Shown here piece by piece: positions 25,998-35,486 of a stretch of DNA of 64,000 nt (positions are counted from its first letter, which is position 1; each line of letters begins with the position of its first letter). This DNA is from MPNP01 sp026709725 (GTDB lineage Bacteria > Pseudomonadota > Alphaproteobacteria > Rhodobacterales > Rhodobacteraceae). The stretch spans positions 1,302,001-1,366,000 of the forward strand of contig OZ241384.1 in assembly GCA_965200805.1 (NCBI GenBank), read 5' to 3'. The position numbers and the translations under genes are program-made. The notes beneath the pieces were generated by a model. The model made no database searches and had not been told where the DNA came from. It saw nothing but the letters and a program-made list of their open reading frames with translations.

Positions 25998-26969
25998 ATG
26001 AAGATTGCCGCCACAAGACGCCGCTACCCGTTACAGACGGCCTTCACAATATCCCGTGGCAGCCGGATGGACGCCGAGGTTATTGAGGTCACGATAACCG
26101 ACGGGGATCTGAGGGGCCGTGGAGAATGCGTACCCAGTGCCCGCTACGGTGAAACGCTTTCCTCGGTGATGAACGCGATTGAAACCCTGCCAATCCCCAT
26201 TGACCGCCGCTCACTTCAGAATCTCCTGCCTGCGGGCGCAGCCCGTAATGCGGTTGACTGCGCCCTTTGGGACCTTGAGTCCCGTCGGCAGGGGGCGCCT
26301 GTGTGGCAGATTGCCGGACTTGCTGAACCCGATCCAGTGACGACCGCCATAACGATTTCCCTGGATGAGCCGGAGAAAATGACCGCACAGGCGCGTCAAT
26401 ACGCGTCCTACCCGCTCATGAAGGTCAAACTGGGTGGGGCGGGCGATCAGGAGCGCATTGCATCTGTCAGAATGGCTGCGCCGGACGCGCGGATGATTGT
26501 TGACGCCAATGAGTCTTGGACGCTTGATATGATACGAGACCGTCAGGAAATCCTGGAAGAGACCGGCGTCGAGATGATCGAGCAGCCCCTGCCCGCCGGA
26601 CAGGATCAGTGCCTTGCAGATATCGACAGCGTGATCACCCTTTGCGCTGATGAAAGTTGCCATGATCAAGCATCATTGGAACGCCTTGCTTCATGCTATG
26701 GGATGATCAACATCAAACTTGACAAGACAGGGGGTCTGACCGAAGCTCTGGCACTGGCAGCAGAAGCCCGGCGACGCAATCTCCGTGTCATGGTTGGCAG
26801 CATGCTGGGGTCTTCGCTGGCCATGGCCCCCGCCATGCTCCTGGCCCAGGCTGCCGATATTGTCGATCTGGACGGACCCTTGTACATGGTGAAGGATATT
26901 GACCACGGGTTGCTCTACGAAAGTGCGTGGGTTTCTCCACCCTCCGCAGAGCTCTGGGGAGGGGGATGA
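25998..26969 (+). CDS. dgcA: N-acetyl-D-glutamate racemase DgcA (enolase superfamily, dipeptide-epimerase-like)
   Basis: 323 residues, muconate-lactonising subgroup. Catalytic lysine motif MKVKLGGAGD, metal ligands in IVDANESW (Asp), EMIEQPLPA (Glu) and LCADESCHD (Asp), and the second catalytic Lys in NIKLDKTGGL. N-terminal capping domain from MKIAATRRRYPLQTAFTISRG. The fold is shared with L-Ala-D/L-Glu epimerases; next to dgcN it most likely interconverts N-acetyl-D- and N-acetyl-L-glutamate. A murein dipeptide epimerase is the alternative, which would also suit the peptide importer. ATG 25998 is preferred over the GTG at 25986. Confidence 0.85.
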   Translation: MKIAATRRRYPLQTAFTISRGSRMDAEVIEVTITDGDLRGRGECVPSARYGETLSSVMNAIETLPIPIDRRSLQNLLPAGAARNAVDCALWDLESRRQGAPVWQIAGLAEPDPVTTAITISLDEPEKMTAQARQYASYPLMKVKLGGAGDQERIASVRMAAPDARMIVDANESWTLDMIRDRQEILEETGVEMIEQPLPAGQDQCLADIDSVITLCADESCHDQASLERLASCYGMINIKLDKTGGLTEALALAAEARRRNLRVMVGSMLGSSLAMAPAMLLAQAADIVDLDGPLYMVKDIDHGLLYESAWVSPPSAELWGGG

Positions 26970-27847
26970 TGTCCAACGATACAAGGAATGAACTTATGAA
27001 TAGAACTGTCTATGTCGATGGAGATTACAGATCCGAAGAGGATGCAACGGTTTCAATATTTGACCGCGGGTTTCTCTTTGCTGATGCCGTCTATGAGGTT
27101 ATCCCGGTCCTCGAAGGCAAACTCCTTGATCTTGAGGGCCATCTCCAGCGGCTCCAGCGGTCACTCCATGAACTCGACATGACCCCACCCCTCACCGCAG
27201 ATGAACTTGTCGCCATTCTTGCCAAACTCACCGTCCTCAACAGTCTTGAAGAGGGAATGATCTATCTCCAGATCACCCGGGGTTCCGGCGATCGCGATTT
27301 TCTCATCCAACCAATGGACCCTCTTCTGGTTGTCTTTACACAGACAAAATCCCTGCGCGAGACCGCTTCGGCCAGGGATGGAATCGCTGTTATCACCCTA
27401 CCTGATCTTCGTTGGAGCCGTCGCGACATCAAGACCACGCAACTGCTTTATCCCTCACTTGCCAAAAGCCGGGCTGTCAAGGCCGGAGCTCAGGATGCCT
27501 GGATGGTCGAGGATGGCATTGTAACAGAAGGTACATCCAACAACGCATTCATTGTCACCAATGATGGTGTGGTCCGAACCCGTCCCCTGTCTACCGATAT
27601 CCTGCATGGTATCACCCGCGCAGCCATCCTTGAGTGTGCTGCCGAACTCGATTTGACCTTCGAGGAGCGTGCGTTCTCTGTCAAGGATGCACAAAATGCC
27701 AGCGAGGCATTTATTACAGCAGCATCTCTTGCCGCCACCCCTGTTGTCTCAATTGATGGCTGCCCGGTTGGTAATGGCAAACCAGGACCCATCGCTACCC
27801 GATTGCGTGAAATCTACATTACCAACAGTCTGGCTGCTGCCAAGTAA
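26966..27847 (+). CDS. D-amino acid aminotransferase (class IV, PLP)
   Basis: 293 residues, branched-chain/D-amino acid aminotransferase fold. N-terminal MNRTVYVDGDYRSEEDATVS and FDRGFLFADAVYEVIPVLEG are typical of D-alanine transaminases. The PLP lysine is in SRRDIKTTQLLYPSLAK, and the cofactor phosphate region in VTEGTSNNAFIV. It transfers the amino group between D-amino acids and 2-oxo acids, e.g. D-Ala plus 2-oxoglutarate to pyruvate plus D-Glu, feeding DgcN. GGAGGGGG precedes ATG 26966, which overlaps the dgcA stop, so the two are co-translated. Last gene of the cluster. Confidence 0.93.
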   Translation: MMSNDTRNELMNRTVYVDGDYRSEEDATVSIFDRGFLFADAVYEVIPVLEGKLLDLEGHLQRLQRSLHELDMTPPLTADELVAILAKLTVLNSLEEGMIYLQITRGSGDRDFLIQPMDPLLVVFTQTKSLRETASARDGIAVITLPDLRWSRRDIKTTQLLYPSLAKSRAVKAGAQDAWMVEDGIVTEGTSNNAFIVTNDGVVRTRPLSTDILHGITRAAILECAAELDLTFEERAFSVKDAQNASEAFITAASLAATPVVSIDGCPVGNGKPGPIATRLREIYITNSLAAAK

Positions 27848-27850
27848 GGT

Positions 27851-27880
27851 TTGACAGGTCTTGATGCTTCAGAGTAGATT
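27851..27880 (+). promoter_or_regulatory. Promoter of the AlbA/RecG-like pseudogene
   Basis: TTGACA (27851-27856), 18-base spacer, TAGATT (27875-27880). The predicted start of transcription falls within a few bases of the ATG at 27889, so the message would be nearly leaderless. Confidence 0.4.
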
Positions 27881-27888
27881 TTCTGGCC

Positions 27889-29284
27889 ATGGATATTCAT
27901 GAACTGCTCCGTCGTGAAGAGGGAAAAGCCTGGAGTTCAAGCGCAACCTTGATTCTCCTCAGGGCATACTGAAAACATTGGTGGCCTATGCCAACACTTC
28001 TGGCGGTACAGTGCTGATCGGTGTGGACGATAAAACCCGCTCTGTCTGTGGCATCAAGAACCCTCATGCGCGTGAGGAATCGTTGGCCAGCCGGATTGAT
28101 GATTCTATAGAACCACGGCTGATTCCTGACCTCAGAATCCTGCCATGGCGCAATAAACAAGTCATCTCCGTTACCATCTATCCCAGTCAGAATCGGCCGC
28201 ATCATATATATCAAAAAGGAAGGATCCGAACGCGGGGTGTATGTTCGGACCGGCTCATCCAATCGCAAGGCTGATTCTGCACTTATCGCAGAGATGAAGC
28301 GTTACGCACAGGGGGTTAGCTTTGATGAGCAACCCATGCCAAACCTCGAATCAGGTGACATTGATTTCGGCACGATTTTCGAGTCGTTCGCTCCAATCCG
28401 CAAGCTGAACAAGAATGATCTGAACACATTGCGTCTCCTGGTCCAGTACCAGGGGCGCAGCGTACCCACCATCGGTGGTATGCTTCTGTTCGGGAGAGAC
28501 CGCTTGATGCATTTTCCGGATGCCTGGATAAAAGCCGGTCGTTTCGTCGGGACTGACAAGGCCAGAATTCAGGATCATGTTGATCTGACAGGGCACCCAA
28601 TATCAGCCATCGAAGATGCTGAGACATTTGTCAAAAAACACATGGAACGAAGTGCAGATATCAGTGCATTAAAGCGAAAAGATAAATGGACCCTGCCGCT
28701 TGAGGCACTGCGTGAGTCACTTATAAACGCGGTCGTCCATGCGGACTATTCCCAGCGGGGTACGCCTATTCGGATTGCCGTGTTTGATGACCGAATTGAA
28801 GTTGAAAATCCTGGATTACTTCCCTTTGGCCTTGAAGTTGAGGATCTCAAGCGTGGTGTATCAAGCCTGAGGAATCGTATCATTGGCAGAGTCTTCAACG
28901 AGCTCGGATTAATCGAGCAATGGGGCAGCGGAATCCAGCGCATGACGCGTGCGTGTGGAGATGCTGGACTTATGCCGCCCGATTTTGAAGAAATTGGTAC
29001 ACAGTTCAGGGTTACACTTCATACGGTAGCGTCAGGCAAACCAAAGACCGATCCACTGGATCTGGCCATACTCGACCTTCTTTCCCGCCATGATGGTCGA
29101 TCAACAGCAGAGATTGCCGAACATATTGATCAATCCAGGCGTGCAACCCGTGCCCGACTAGTGCGTTTGGTTGATCGGGGGGGTGGTAAGGGAAATTGGA
29201 TCAGGTCCGAAGGATCCCCGGCGCAAATATTACCTCACCGCACAGTCCGGGCCGGTGGCATCGTCTGCTCTGAACCGGCTCTGA
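27889..29284 (+). pseudogene. AlbA_2 / RecG-like ATP-binding regulator, three frameshifts
   Basis: The protein can be rebuilt across three reading frames. Part 1 starts MDIHELLRREEGK at 27889 and shifts near 27930 into an AlbA_2 (Schlafen-type) domain: FKRNLDSPQGILKTLVAYAN, GTVLIGVDDKTR. Part 2 shifts near 28220 into EGSERGVYVRTGSSNRKAD and a C-terminal ATPase-like domain with ESLINAVVHADYSQRG and EVENPGLLPFG. Part 3, after a run of seven Gs near 29180, would end KDPRRKYYLTAQSG and stop at 29284. Such proteins are putative transcriptional regulators or helicase-like factors often linked to mobile or defence genes. Three independent shifts make a dead gene likely; assembly error is the alternative. 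Confidence 0.8.
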
Positions 29285-29380
29285 ACCCGGTGGCATCCGA
29301 GCTCCTTCCGAGCTGATTTCCGAGTCTCAGGCCATCGCCCCGAATCCCCGGTGACACGCTGTCCGGTCCGCACGATCAAT

Positions 29381-31792
29381 TTATGCGTCCGGCACTGGAA
29401 TTTCTGCCGTGCCATTGAGCTGGTTGATCAGGGATTCCAGGGCGATACGCTTGCTCTTGATACACAGGTCCAGGGGTTTTCTGTGTTTGCTGTTTTCAAT
29501 CATGGGGTCTGCGCCATGTCTGATGAGCAATTCTGCGATTTCCCAATTCTTGCCCCGGATGGCGACATGAAGGGCCGAATTACCGGATGCATCCGTTGTG
29601 TTGATATCAAGCCCTGCGTCCAGAAGGGCGGTAATGATCCGCTTGCACTCCTTGTTGTTGAGAGCAATATGCAGGAGAGATTCTGCGTTGCGGGGCAGGC
29701 GGTCATGGATATTTGCGCCTGCCTTGAGCAGACCCGCAATGGCGGATGCCTGGGTGGCATGGCGGGCAGCAGTGCAGATGGGCGTCAGTCCTTGGTCGGT
29801 CTTGGCGGAGATATCGGCACCGTTCCTGACGAGAAAATCTATGACCCTGTCCGGAACCTTGTCATTGTAGGTGGCATAATGGACGGGTGTCAGGCCGAAG
29901 TTGTCCTTGACACCCAGATCCGCCCCATGGGAGACAAGCAATCCGATTATGTCATGATCATCTGTATAGCGGGCAGCATTCAGGAGGGGAACGGTTCGGG
30001 CATTTTTTGATTTATTCGGATCATAGTCCCGCTCCAGACACCACATGACATCATCTTTCGAGCAGTTCTGGAAGAACTTCCGCGAACCCCAGTTCTTGGC
30101 CATGCCGGGTTTGATCTTGTGTTTGGGTTTGCCGGGCGCATAACCAATATCAGCATCAAGGGCCGCTTCTGTGCGACCGACCGGTTGATTCGGTCTTGAA
30201 GATATCGTGTCCGTGGTCACCATACCGCCAATATCGGATGCTTCGGATGTCTCCCCTGTTCCGGGGCTCGAATCTGAATGCTCTGCCGCCTGGGCATTCT
30301 GCCAATCCTTCAGGGCCTTGCCGTTGCGCTTGGTTGCGAGATCAATGGGCTGTTGCCCCTCGGCATTCCGGATCTCCGGACTGGCACCGTTTTCCAGCAA
30401 AAATGGTACAGTTGCACCAAGTGTCCAGTTCTTGCTTCGGACATTTTGATGCAGGATGGTGTTGCCGGACTTATCCGTGGTGTTGATATCGAGTCCCATA
30501 CCCAACAAGACCTGGAAGTGCTGCTTGCGGGTCCTGACATTGGTGAGCGCAGCCCGGAAGAGTGCCAGTGCCTCATCGCCGGATGGCAGTCCTTGACCTT
30601 TTTCGAGAAGTGTCTGGACCACCGCACTGTCATTGGTATTGCGGGCAGCCATTTCAACAGGCAAAACACCACGCTTGTTCTGGACCGAGACATCCGCTCC
30701 ATGCTTCAGGAGTACGGAAATGACTTCATTGGCAATATGCTTGTTCTTTGTGGCCCAATGCAGGGCTGTATTGCCATTATTGTCGGTTGAGCTGATATCG
30801 GCACCATGTTCAATCAGGACTTCCGGAACACCCCCGTCCTGGGTGTAGCGCGCCGCCCGGCTGAGAATTGAAAGTCCCTGAGCCTTTTCAATCACATCAG
30901 CCCGGGCTCCTTCACCCAAATCCTTTCGGACAGCATCAGCCGTTGCATGGGTAAAGTACTGGTTGGTGCCAAATTCAGCGGCTTCTTCCGGATCGCTTGC
31001 CGGTTTTTTTTGTCTGGAGCCATTTGCCTTCAGGAGCGGTCGCAGGGACTCTCCGGCCAGATCACGAGCCGTCTTGCCATTCCCATCCCGGACTCTTGGA
31101 TCAGCGCCTCGGGCAAGGAGCAGTTCGACGATATCGGTCTTTGCATGGTTCAGCGCGGCATAGTGCAAGGGAGTGAAACCATCCCTGCTCACAGCATTGA
31201 TATCTGCTCCATGTTCAACCAGCGCTTCAACAATTTCAACATTGCGGTTGAAGGCCGCCGCCAGATGGAGGGGCGTCTCCTGATCCTCATTCTGCTCATT
31301 GACATCCGCGCCGCTCTCCACAAGTGCCTTGATAACTGCCGCCGTGCCCGCAAGTGCCGCAGCTGCCAGAAGGGGTGTCATCGACCGGGCTGAACTCGAA
31401 TCAACACGGGCATTGCCTTCAATGAGAACGGTGATCACATCCGGGTTGGCATTGAATGCGGCCGCCCCATGAAGCGGTGTCAGACCGTTCTCATTGCGGG
31501 AGTTCACAGCTGATTTATTCTCAAGGAGGCAGCGGACAATATCGGCATTCTCGTTGTAGGCCGCAGCTGCATGCAGAGCTGTGAAGCCGCTGCTGGTCCG
31601 TGCATGAACATCACCACCTGCTCCCAGTACGCCCTGCATAACATCCAGATGCGGATTGCAGGCTGCAAACCAGTGCACGGGAGCCATATCACCCTCGCCC
31701 ACGGCATTGATGTCCGGCTTCCCTGCCAGATACTCCATAAGTTCTGACGCAGTCGCAGTCCTGTAGAATGTCTCGTTCATCCCAACGCTCAT
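29381..31792 (-). CDS. Large ankyrin-repeat protein
   Basis: 803 residues, almost entirely ankyrin repeats (GxTPLHxAAxxN type). They form three blocks, about residues 30-260, 305-500 and 590-790. Each block is introduced by a related non-ankyrin segment: ETFYRTATASELMEYL, NQYFTHATADAVRKDL, RKFFQNCSKDDVMWCL; in the second and third the next ankyrin begins with an AARYTxD motif. Charged linkers around 260-300 and 505-570 separate the blocks. No signal peptide, transmembrane segment or enzymatic domain is visible. Ankyrin proteins bind other proteins; in bacteria large ones are common in host-associated lineages, but secretion cannot be predicted. Encoded opposite to its neighbours. Confidence 0.93.
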   Translation of the reverse strand: MSVGMNETFYRTATASELMEYLAGKPDINAVGEGDMAPVHWFAACNPHLDVMQGVLGAGGDVHARTSSGFTALHAAAAYNENADIVRCLLENKSAVNSRNENGLTPLHGAAAFNANPDVITVLIEGNARVDSSSARSMTPLLAAAALAGTAAVIKALVESGADVNEQNEDQETPLHLAAAFNRNVEIVEALVEHGADINAVSRDGFTPLHYAALNHAKTDIVELLLARGADPRVRDGNGKTARDLAGESLRPLLKANGSRQKKPASDPEEAAEFGTNQYFTHATADAVRKDLGEGARADVIEKAQGLSILSRAARYTQDGGVPEVLIEHGADISSTDNNGNTALHWATKNKHIANEVISVLLKHGADVSVQNKRGVLPVEMAARNTNDSAVVQTLLEKGQGLPSGDEALALFRAALTNVRTRKQHFQVLLGMGLDINTTDKSGNTILHQNVRSKNWTLGATVPFLLENGASPEIRNAEGQQPIDLATKRNGKALKDWQNAQAAEHSDSSPGTGETSEASDIGGMVTTDTISSRPNQPVGRTEAALDADIGYAPGKPKHKIKPGMAKNWGSRKFFQNCSKDDVMWCLERDYDPNKSKNARTVPLLNAARYTDDHDIIGLLVSHGADLGVKDNFGLTPVHYATYNDKVPDRVIDFLVRNGADISAKTDQGLTPICTAARHATQASAIAGLLKAGANIHDRLPRNAESLLHIALNNKECKRIITALLDAGLDINTTDASGNSALHVAIRGKNWEIAELLIRHGADPMIENSKHRKPLDLCIKSKRIALESLINQLNGTAEIPVPDA

Positions 31793-31942
31793 GATGGTCC
31801 TGTCGCATATGACAACTGTGTTTCCCGCACGGTTATACCTGTCCCTGCCGTGAATGACAAAGCATCAGAATGACCAAACGCTGCCTTGTTCCGTCTCCGG
31901 CCATCAAGTAATACCGCCGATAATCAAGGACTGAGCCAAACC

Positions 31943-32671
31943 ATGATCCATGCCGCCTACATCATCCATCTTGAACGCGCACCAGAGCGTGCCGAAAATG
32001 TTCAAATGCTTGTTGACACCATTCCGATGTCCACAGCTGTACATCCTGCGGTCGATGGCAGTGCCCTGACAGGCGGCGAGGTTGCAGCCGTCTACCAGTC
32101 TGACAGCCACCAGCCGCACTATCCCTTTCCGCTGACCTCCGGCGAGATTGGATGCTTTCTCAGTCACCGCAGTCTTTGGGCACGTATTGTGGCAGACGGT
32201 CTTGATGCTGCCCTGATCATCGAGGATGATGCCTCAATTGATCATGACCCCTTCGCCAGTGCTCTTGCCCTTGCCCGTGAGCACATTGATTCCCTCGGTT
32301 ATATCAAACTCCCCATCAAGAATCGGCACACACCCATTCACCGTATAGAGGCACTTGATGGCATCCAACTCTTTGAGCAGCAGGTCATCGCGCTCGGTTG
32401 CCATTGCCAGATGGTCTCGCGCGCCGCCGCCGAGACCCTCCTTGCTGCCACCAAACCGTTTGATCGACCCGTTGATGTGTTTCAGCAGCTTCGTCATCTG
32501 ACCGGGCAGCGGATCTACACCATCTACCCCAACGGTATTTCGGAAATCAGTGCCAGTCTTGGTGGCAGCAATATCCGCCGTGCCTCCAAACCGGGTTTTC
32601 TGGCCCGTGAGTTCAAGCGCTTTGCCTACCGTCGCACTGTCCGCCGCCTTTCCGCAAAGACATTTCCCTGA
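31943..32671 (+). CDS. Glycosyltransferase family 25 (LPS/LOS type)
   Basis: 242 residues. N-terminal MIHAAYIIHLERAPERAENV is typical of family 25 (beta-1,4-galactosyltransferase-like LOS enzymes), with GEIGCFLSHRSLWARIV and the metal-binding acidic motif ALIIEDDASIDHD in the middle. The basic C-terminus (RREFKRFAYRRTVRR-like) may touch the membrane. It likely adds a sugar to lipopolysaccharide or another surface glycan. ATG 31943 is chosen since the fold starts there; the frame is open to 31886. Divergent from the ankyrin gene. Confidence 0.85.
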   Translation: MIHAAYIIHLERAPERAENVQMLVDTIPMSTAVHPAVDGSALTGGEVAAVYQSDSHQPHYPFPLTSGEIGCFLSHRSLWARIVADGLDAALIIEDDASIDHDPFASALALAREHIDSLGYIKLPIKNRHTPIHRIEALDGIQLFEQQVIALGCHCQMVSRAAAETLLAATKPFDRPVDVFQQLRHLTGQRIYTIYPNGISEISASLGGSNIRRASKPGFLAREFKRFAYRRTVRRLSAKTFP

Positions 32672-32947
32672 CCCATTGCCTGTAATTTTCTGTTGTGAGT
32701 CCGGGCGGGAGACCGGTCATTGGCATATCCGGTCAGTTGATTGCGCCCCCGTTGCATGGTCAGTGTCACCCCTGCGTGATTGATATCGTGGTGGTTCTGA
32801 CGGGAGTGGTGCGGGGATGGCAGGAATCCCTGCGGCCAGAATCGCGTTGCGATCGATCGATCGATTTGATTATCTGCCCCGGTCAATCTAGATTGCGGTC
32901 TGCAATCTGATTGATCGTTTGATTTGTTACAGGAACGATAGCCACAA

Positions 32948-33322
32948 GTGACAGCGAGCTTGTCCCACGCGCATGCCTTCTCACCCCGAGAGCATCTGGA
33001 CCATATTCTCGGCCTGCTGGTTGAAGGGAAAGCAGAGGATATTGTGGATATCGACATTGCCGGAAAGTCCGATATCGCCGACTATCTGGTGGTGGCCTCG
33101 GGGCGCTCAAGCCGACAGGTTGTTGCCCTCTGTGAAAAAATCACCGAATCCCTCAAGGCCGTATACGGTATGACTGTCGGCATCGAAGGCAAACAGCAGG
33201 GCGACTGGGTTCTCATCGATGCCGGTGATATCATTGTGCACCTCTTCCGACCCGAGGTCCGGGAGTACTACCAGCTTGAAAAGATGTGGCTTCCCGAGGC
33301 GCCATCAGACCCTTCACGCTGA
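32948..33322 (+). CDS. rsfS: Ribosome silencing factor RsfS
   Basis: 124 residues; Iojap/RsfS family. It binds ribosomal protein L14 and blocks subunit joining under starvation. Core motifs KAEDIVDIDIAGKSDIADYLVVASGRSSRQV and GDWVLIDAGDIIVHLFRPEVREYYQLEKMW are clear. Start is at a non-ATG (GTG 32948) after AGGAACGATAG; an ATG-based start would truncate the fold. Stop overlaps rlmH (TGATG), the usual pairing. The commonly preceding nadD is absent here. Confidence 0.95.
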   Translation: MTASLSHAHAFSPREHLDHILGLLVEGKAEDIVDIDIAGKSDIADYLVVASGRSSRQVVALCEKITESLKAVYGMTVGIEGKQQGDWVLIDAGDIIVHLFRPEVREYYQLEKMWLPEAPSDPSR

Positions 33323-33795
33323 TGAGGGTGCACCTTCTTGCCATCGGCAAAATCCGTACGGGGCCTGTTGCAACGCTGACTGAAGATTACATCACACGTT
33401 ACAACCGTCTTGCCGGTCCTCTGGGAATCGGGCCGCTTGCGGTGCGTGAGGTCGAGCATTCCTGCAAGGATCCATTAAAAAAACTGCTTGACCGCAAGTG
33501 GGATGCAGACAGCAATACGGCCCGTTATGCGCTTGATGCATCTGGATCGTGCTTGACCAGTGAAGCCTTCGCCCAACGGCTGGCATGTCACCGGGAGGAG
33601 AACATCGCCGATCTTGTCTTTGTTATCGGCGGTCCGGATGGTTTTGGCTCCAGGGGTCTGCCGTGCGACCTCCCTCGCCTCTCACTTGGCCCCATGACCT
33701 ATCCGCATTTACTGGCCAGGGCCGTCCTTGCCGAACAGCTGTATCGGGCGACGACGATTCTTGCAGGCACTCCGTATCATTCCGGCCATGTCTGA
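33322..33795 (+). CDS. rlmH: 23S rRNA (pseudouridine1915-N3)-methyltransferase
   Basis: 157 residues, SPOUT class. MRVHLLAIGKIRTGPV at the start, LDASGSCLTSEAFAQRLA mid-protein, the SAM-binding knot VFVIGGPDGFG, and LAEQLYRATTILAGTPYHSG near the C-terminus. It methylates pseudouridine 1915 in helix 69 of 23S rRNA. ATG 33322 overlaps the rsfS stop; an upstream start at 33286 would overlap rsfS by 37 bases and is rejected. Confidence 0.96.
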   Translation: MRVHLLAIGKIRTGPVATLTEDYITRYNRLAGPLGIGPLAVREVEHSCKDPLKKLLDRKWDADSNTARYALDASGSCLTSEAFAQRLACHREENIADLVFVIGGPDGFGSRGLPCDLPRLSLGPMTYPHLLARAVLAEQLYRATTILAGTPYHSGHV

Positions 33796-33836
33796 CAGTC
33801 CGGCAAAATGGAGAGAATTGTGAGGGAGAGATTCTT

Positions 33837-35357
33837 GTGATCGCCCGGGCCGGTCCAGTCGCCCTTTGCATCCTGGATGGGTGGGGACTTGTGCCGCCGG
33901 GCCCGGGGAATGCCCCTGTTCAGGCCAACACCCCGGTTTTTGACCGCCTGTTGCGCGATTGGCCCAACACCAAACTCACCGCGCATGGGCCTGCTGTCGG
34001 ACTCCCTGAAGGTGTGATGGGAAATTCGGAAGTTGGCCATCTGCATATCGGGGCAGGCCGGGTTGTGCCCATGGATCGGGTCCGCATCGATGAGGCAATC
34101 AAGGATGGTTCACTTGCCGACAATGCATCACTGAAGGACTTCGCTCAGTCTGCCATCACGGCTGATGCCGCAATTCATGTTGTGGGGATCATTTCGGATT
34201 CCGGTGTCCATGGGTTGAGCGCTCATGTTGTTTCCCTCTGTTCAATCCTTGCCGATGCCGGTGCCAGAATCCATATCCATGCCCTGACGGACGGACGTGA
34301 TTCCCTTCCCGGTCTTGCAGCAGGACATCTGGAATCGCTCACCAACCGCCTCCCTGAGGCAGCAGGTGTGGCGACAATCACTGGTCGATACTACGCCATG
34401 GATCGTGACCGGCGCTGGGCACGAATTGAGAAGGCGTGGCGCGCGATCATGCTCGCTGAGGGGCGCAGGGTCTCGTCATCGGCAGATGCTGTTGCCCGGG
34501 CCAGCCTAGCCGATGAGAGCGACGAGTTCTTCCAGCCTGCGGTCATGCATGACTATCAGGGTGTCCGACCCGGCGATCAGTTTCTCTTCACGAACTTTCG
34601 CTCCGACCGGATGCGGCAGATCACCGCTGCCATTGCCGACCGGGACTTCAGTGCATTTGCTACCATCGACAGGCCTCCCCTCGGCCCGATCCTGAGCATG
34701 GTCAAGTATTTTGACCCACCACGTTCCTGGATGCAGCATCTGTTTGATCGCCTCGCCATTCCGAACGGCCTTGGTGCCTGGTTGGCCCAGCACAACCGTA
34801 CCCAGTTTCGTCTTGCAGAGACTGAGAAGTTCCCCCATGTCACCTATTTTTTCAATGGAGGTGTTGAGGCCTGTTTCCGGGGTGAAGAGCACAGCATGGC
34901 TCCGAGCCCAAAGGTGGCCACCTACGATCAGGCGCCCGCCATGGCCGCCCCTGAGATCGCTGCGCGCTTTACCGAAGCCACTGCCCGCGACTTCGATTTT
35001 ATTCTGGTGAATCTCGCCAACCCCGACATGGTTGGCCACACCGGCAGCCTCCCGGCTGCGATTGCGGCCTGTGAAGCGACCGATGCAGCCCTCGGCAGGA
35101 TCGAGGATGCTGTCAAAAGCAGGGGGGGGCGACTGATTGTGACTGCCGATCACGGCAACTGCGAAATGATGATTGACCCGACCACCGGCGCGCCCCACAC
35201 AGCCCATACGACCAGTCCCGTTCCCTTTCTCATCGCCCATGACTCCGGTATCAGGGTGCTCAATCCCGGCACCCTGACAGATATTGCGCCGACAGTCCTG
35301 GACCTTCTTGATCTCGCACCACCCCCTGAAATGACCGGTCGCTCGCTTATTGATTGA
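33837..35357 (+). CDS. gpmI: 2,3-bisphosphoglycerate-independent phosphoglycerate mutase
   Basis: 506 residues, alkaline-phosphatase superfamily with two Mn ions. N-terminal LCILDGWGLVPPG holds the first metal Asp; the phosphorylated Ser is in MGNSEVGHLHIGAGR. LTDGRDSLPG, NFRSDRMRQIT and C-terminal VTADHGNCEMM (metal ligands) with GAPHTAHTTSPVP are all intact. Interconverts 3- and 2-phosphoglycerate in glycolysis. GTG 33837 is chosen: GAGGGAGAG lies 6 bases upstream and the protein begins where homologues do; the open frame to 33585 is inside rlmH. Confidence 0.96.
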   Translation: MIARAGPVALCILDGWGLVPPGPGNAPVQANTPVFDRLLRDWPNTKLTAHGPAVGLPEGVMGNSEVGHLHIGAGRVVPMDRVRIDEAIKDGSLADNASLKDFAQSAITADAAIHVVGIISDSGVHGLSAHVVSLCSILADAGARIHIHALTDGRDSLPGLAAGHLESLTNRLPEAAGVATITGRYYAMDRDRRWARIEKAWRAIMLAEGRRVSSSADAVARASLADESDEFFQPAVMHDYQGVRPGDQFLFTNFRSDRMRQITAAIADRDFSAFATIDRPPLGPILSMVKYFDPPRSWMQHLFDRLAIPNGLGAWLAQHNRTQFRLAETEKFPHVTYFFNGGVEACFRGEEHSMAPSPKVATYDQAPAMAAPEIAARFTEATARDFDFILVNLANPDMVGHTGSLPAAIAACEATDAALGRIEDAVKSRGGRLIVTADHGNCEMMIDPTTGAPHTAHTTSPVPFLIAHDSGIRVLNPGTLTDIAPTVLDLLDLAPPPEMTGRSLID

Positions 35358-35486
35358 TTCGTTATCCCATCTGCGGTCCGGTCCTGGGGGTTGGTATCTC
35401 TGCGATCTGATGGTAGGGGCAATCCCACCCCAGACCGGTTGCCCTGTCGGGATTTGGCGGGATGTTGAAATCTGAGAGTTCTGTCC

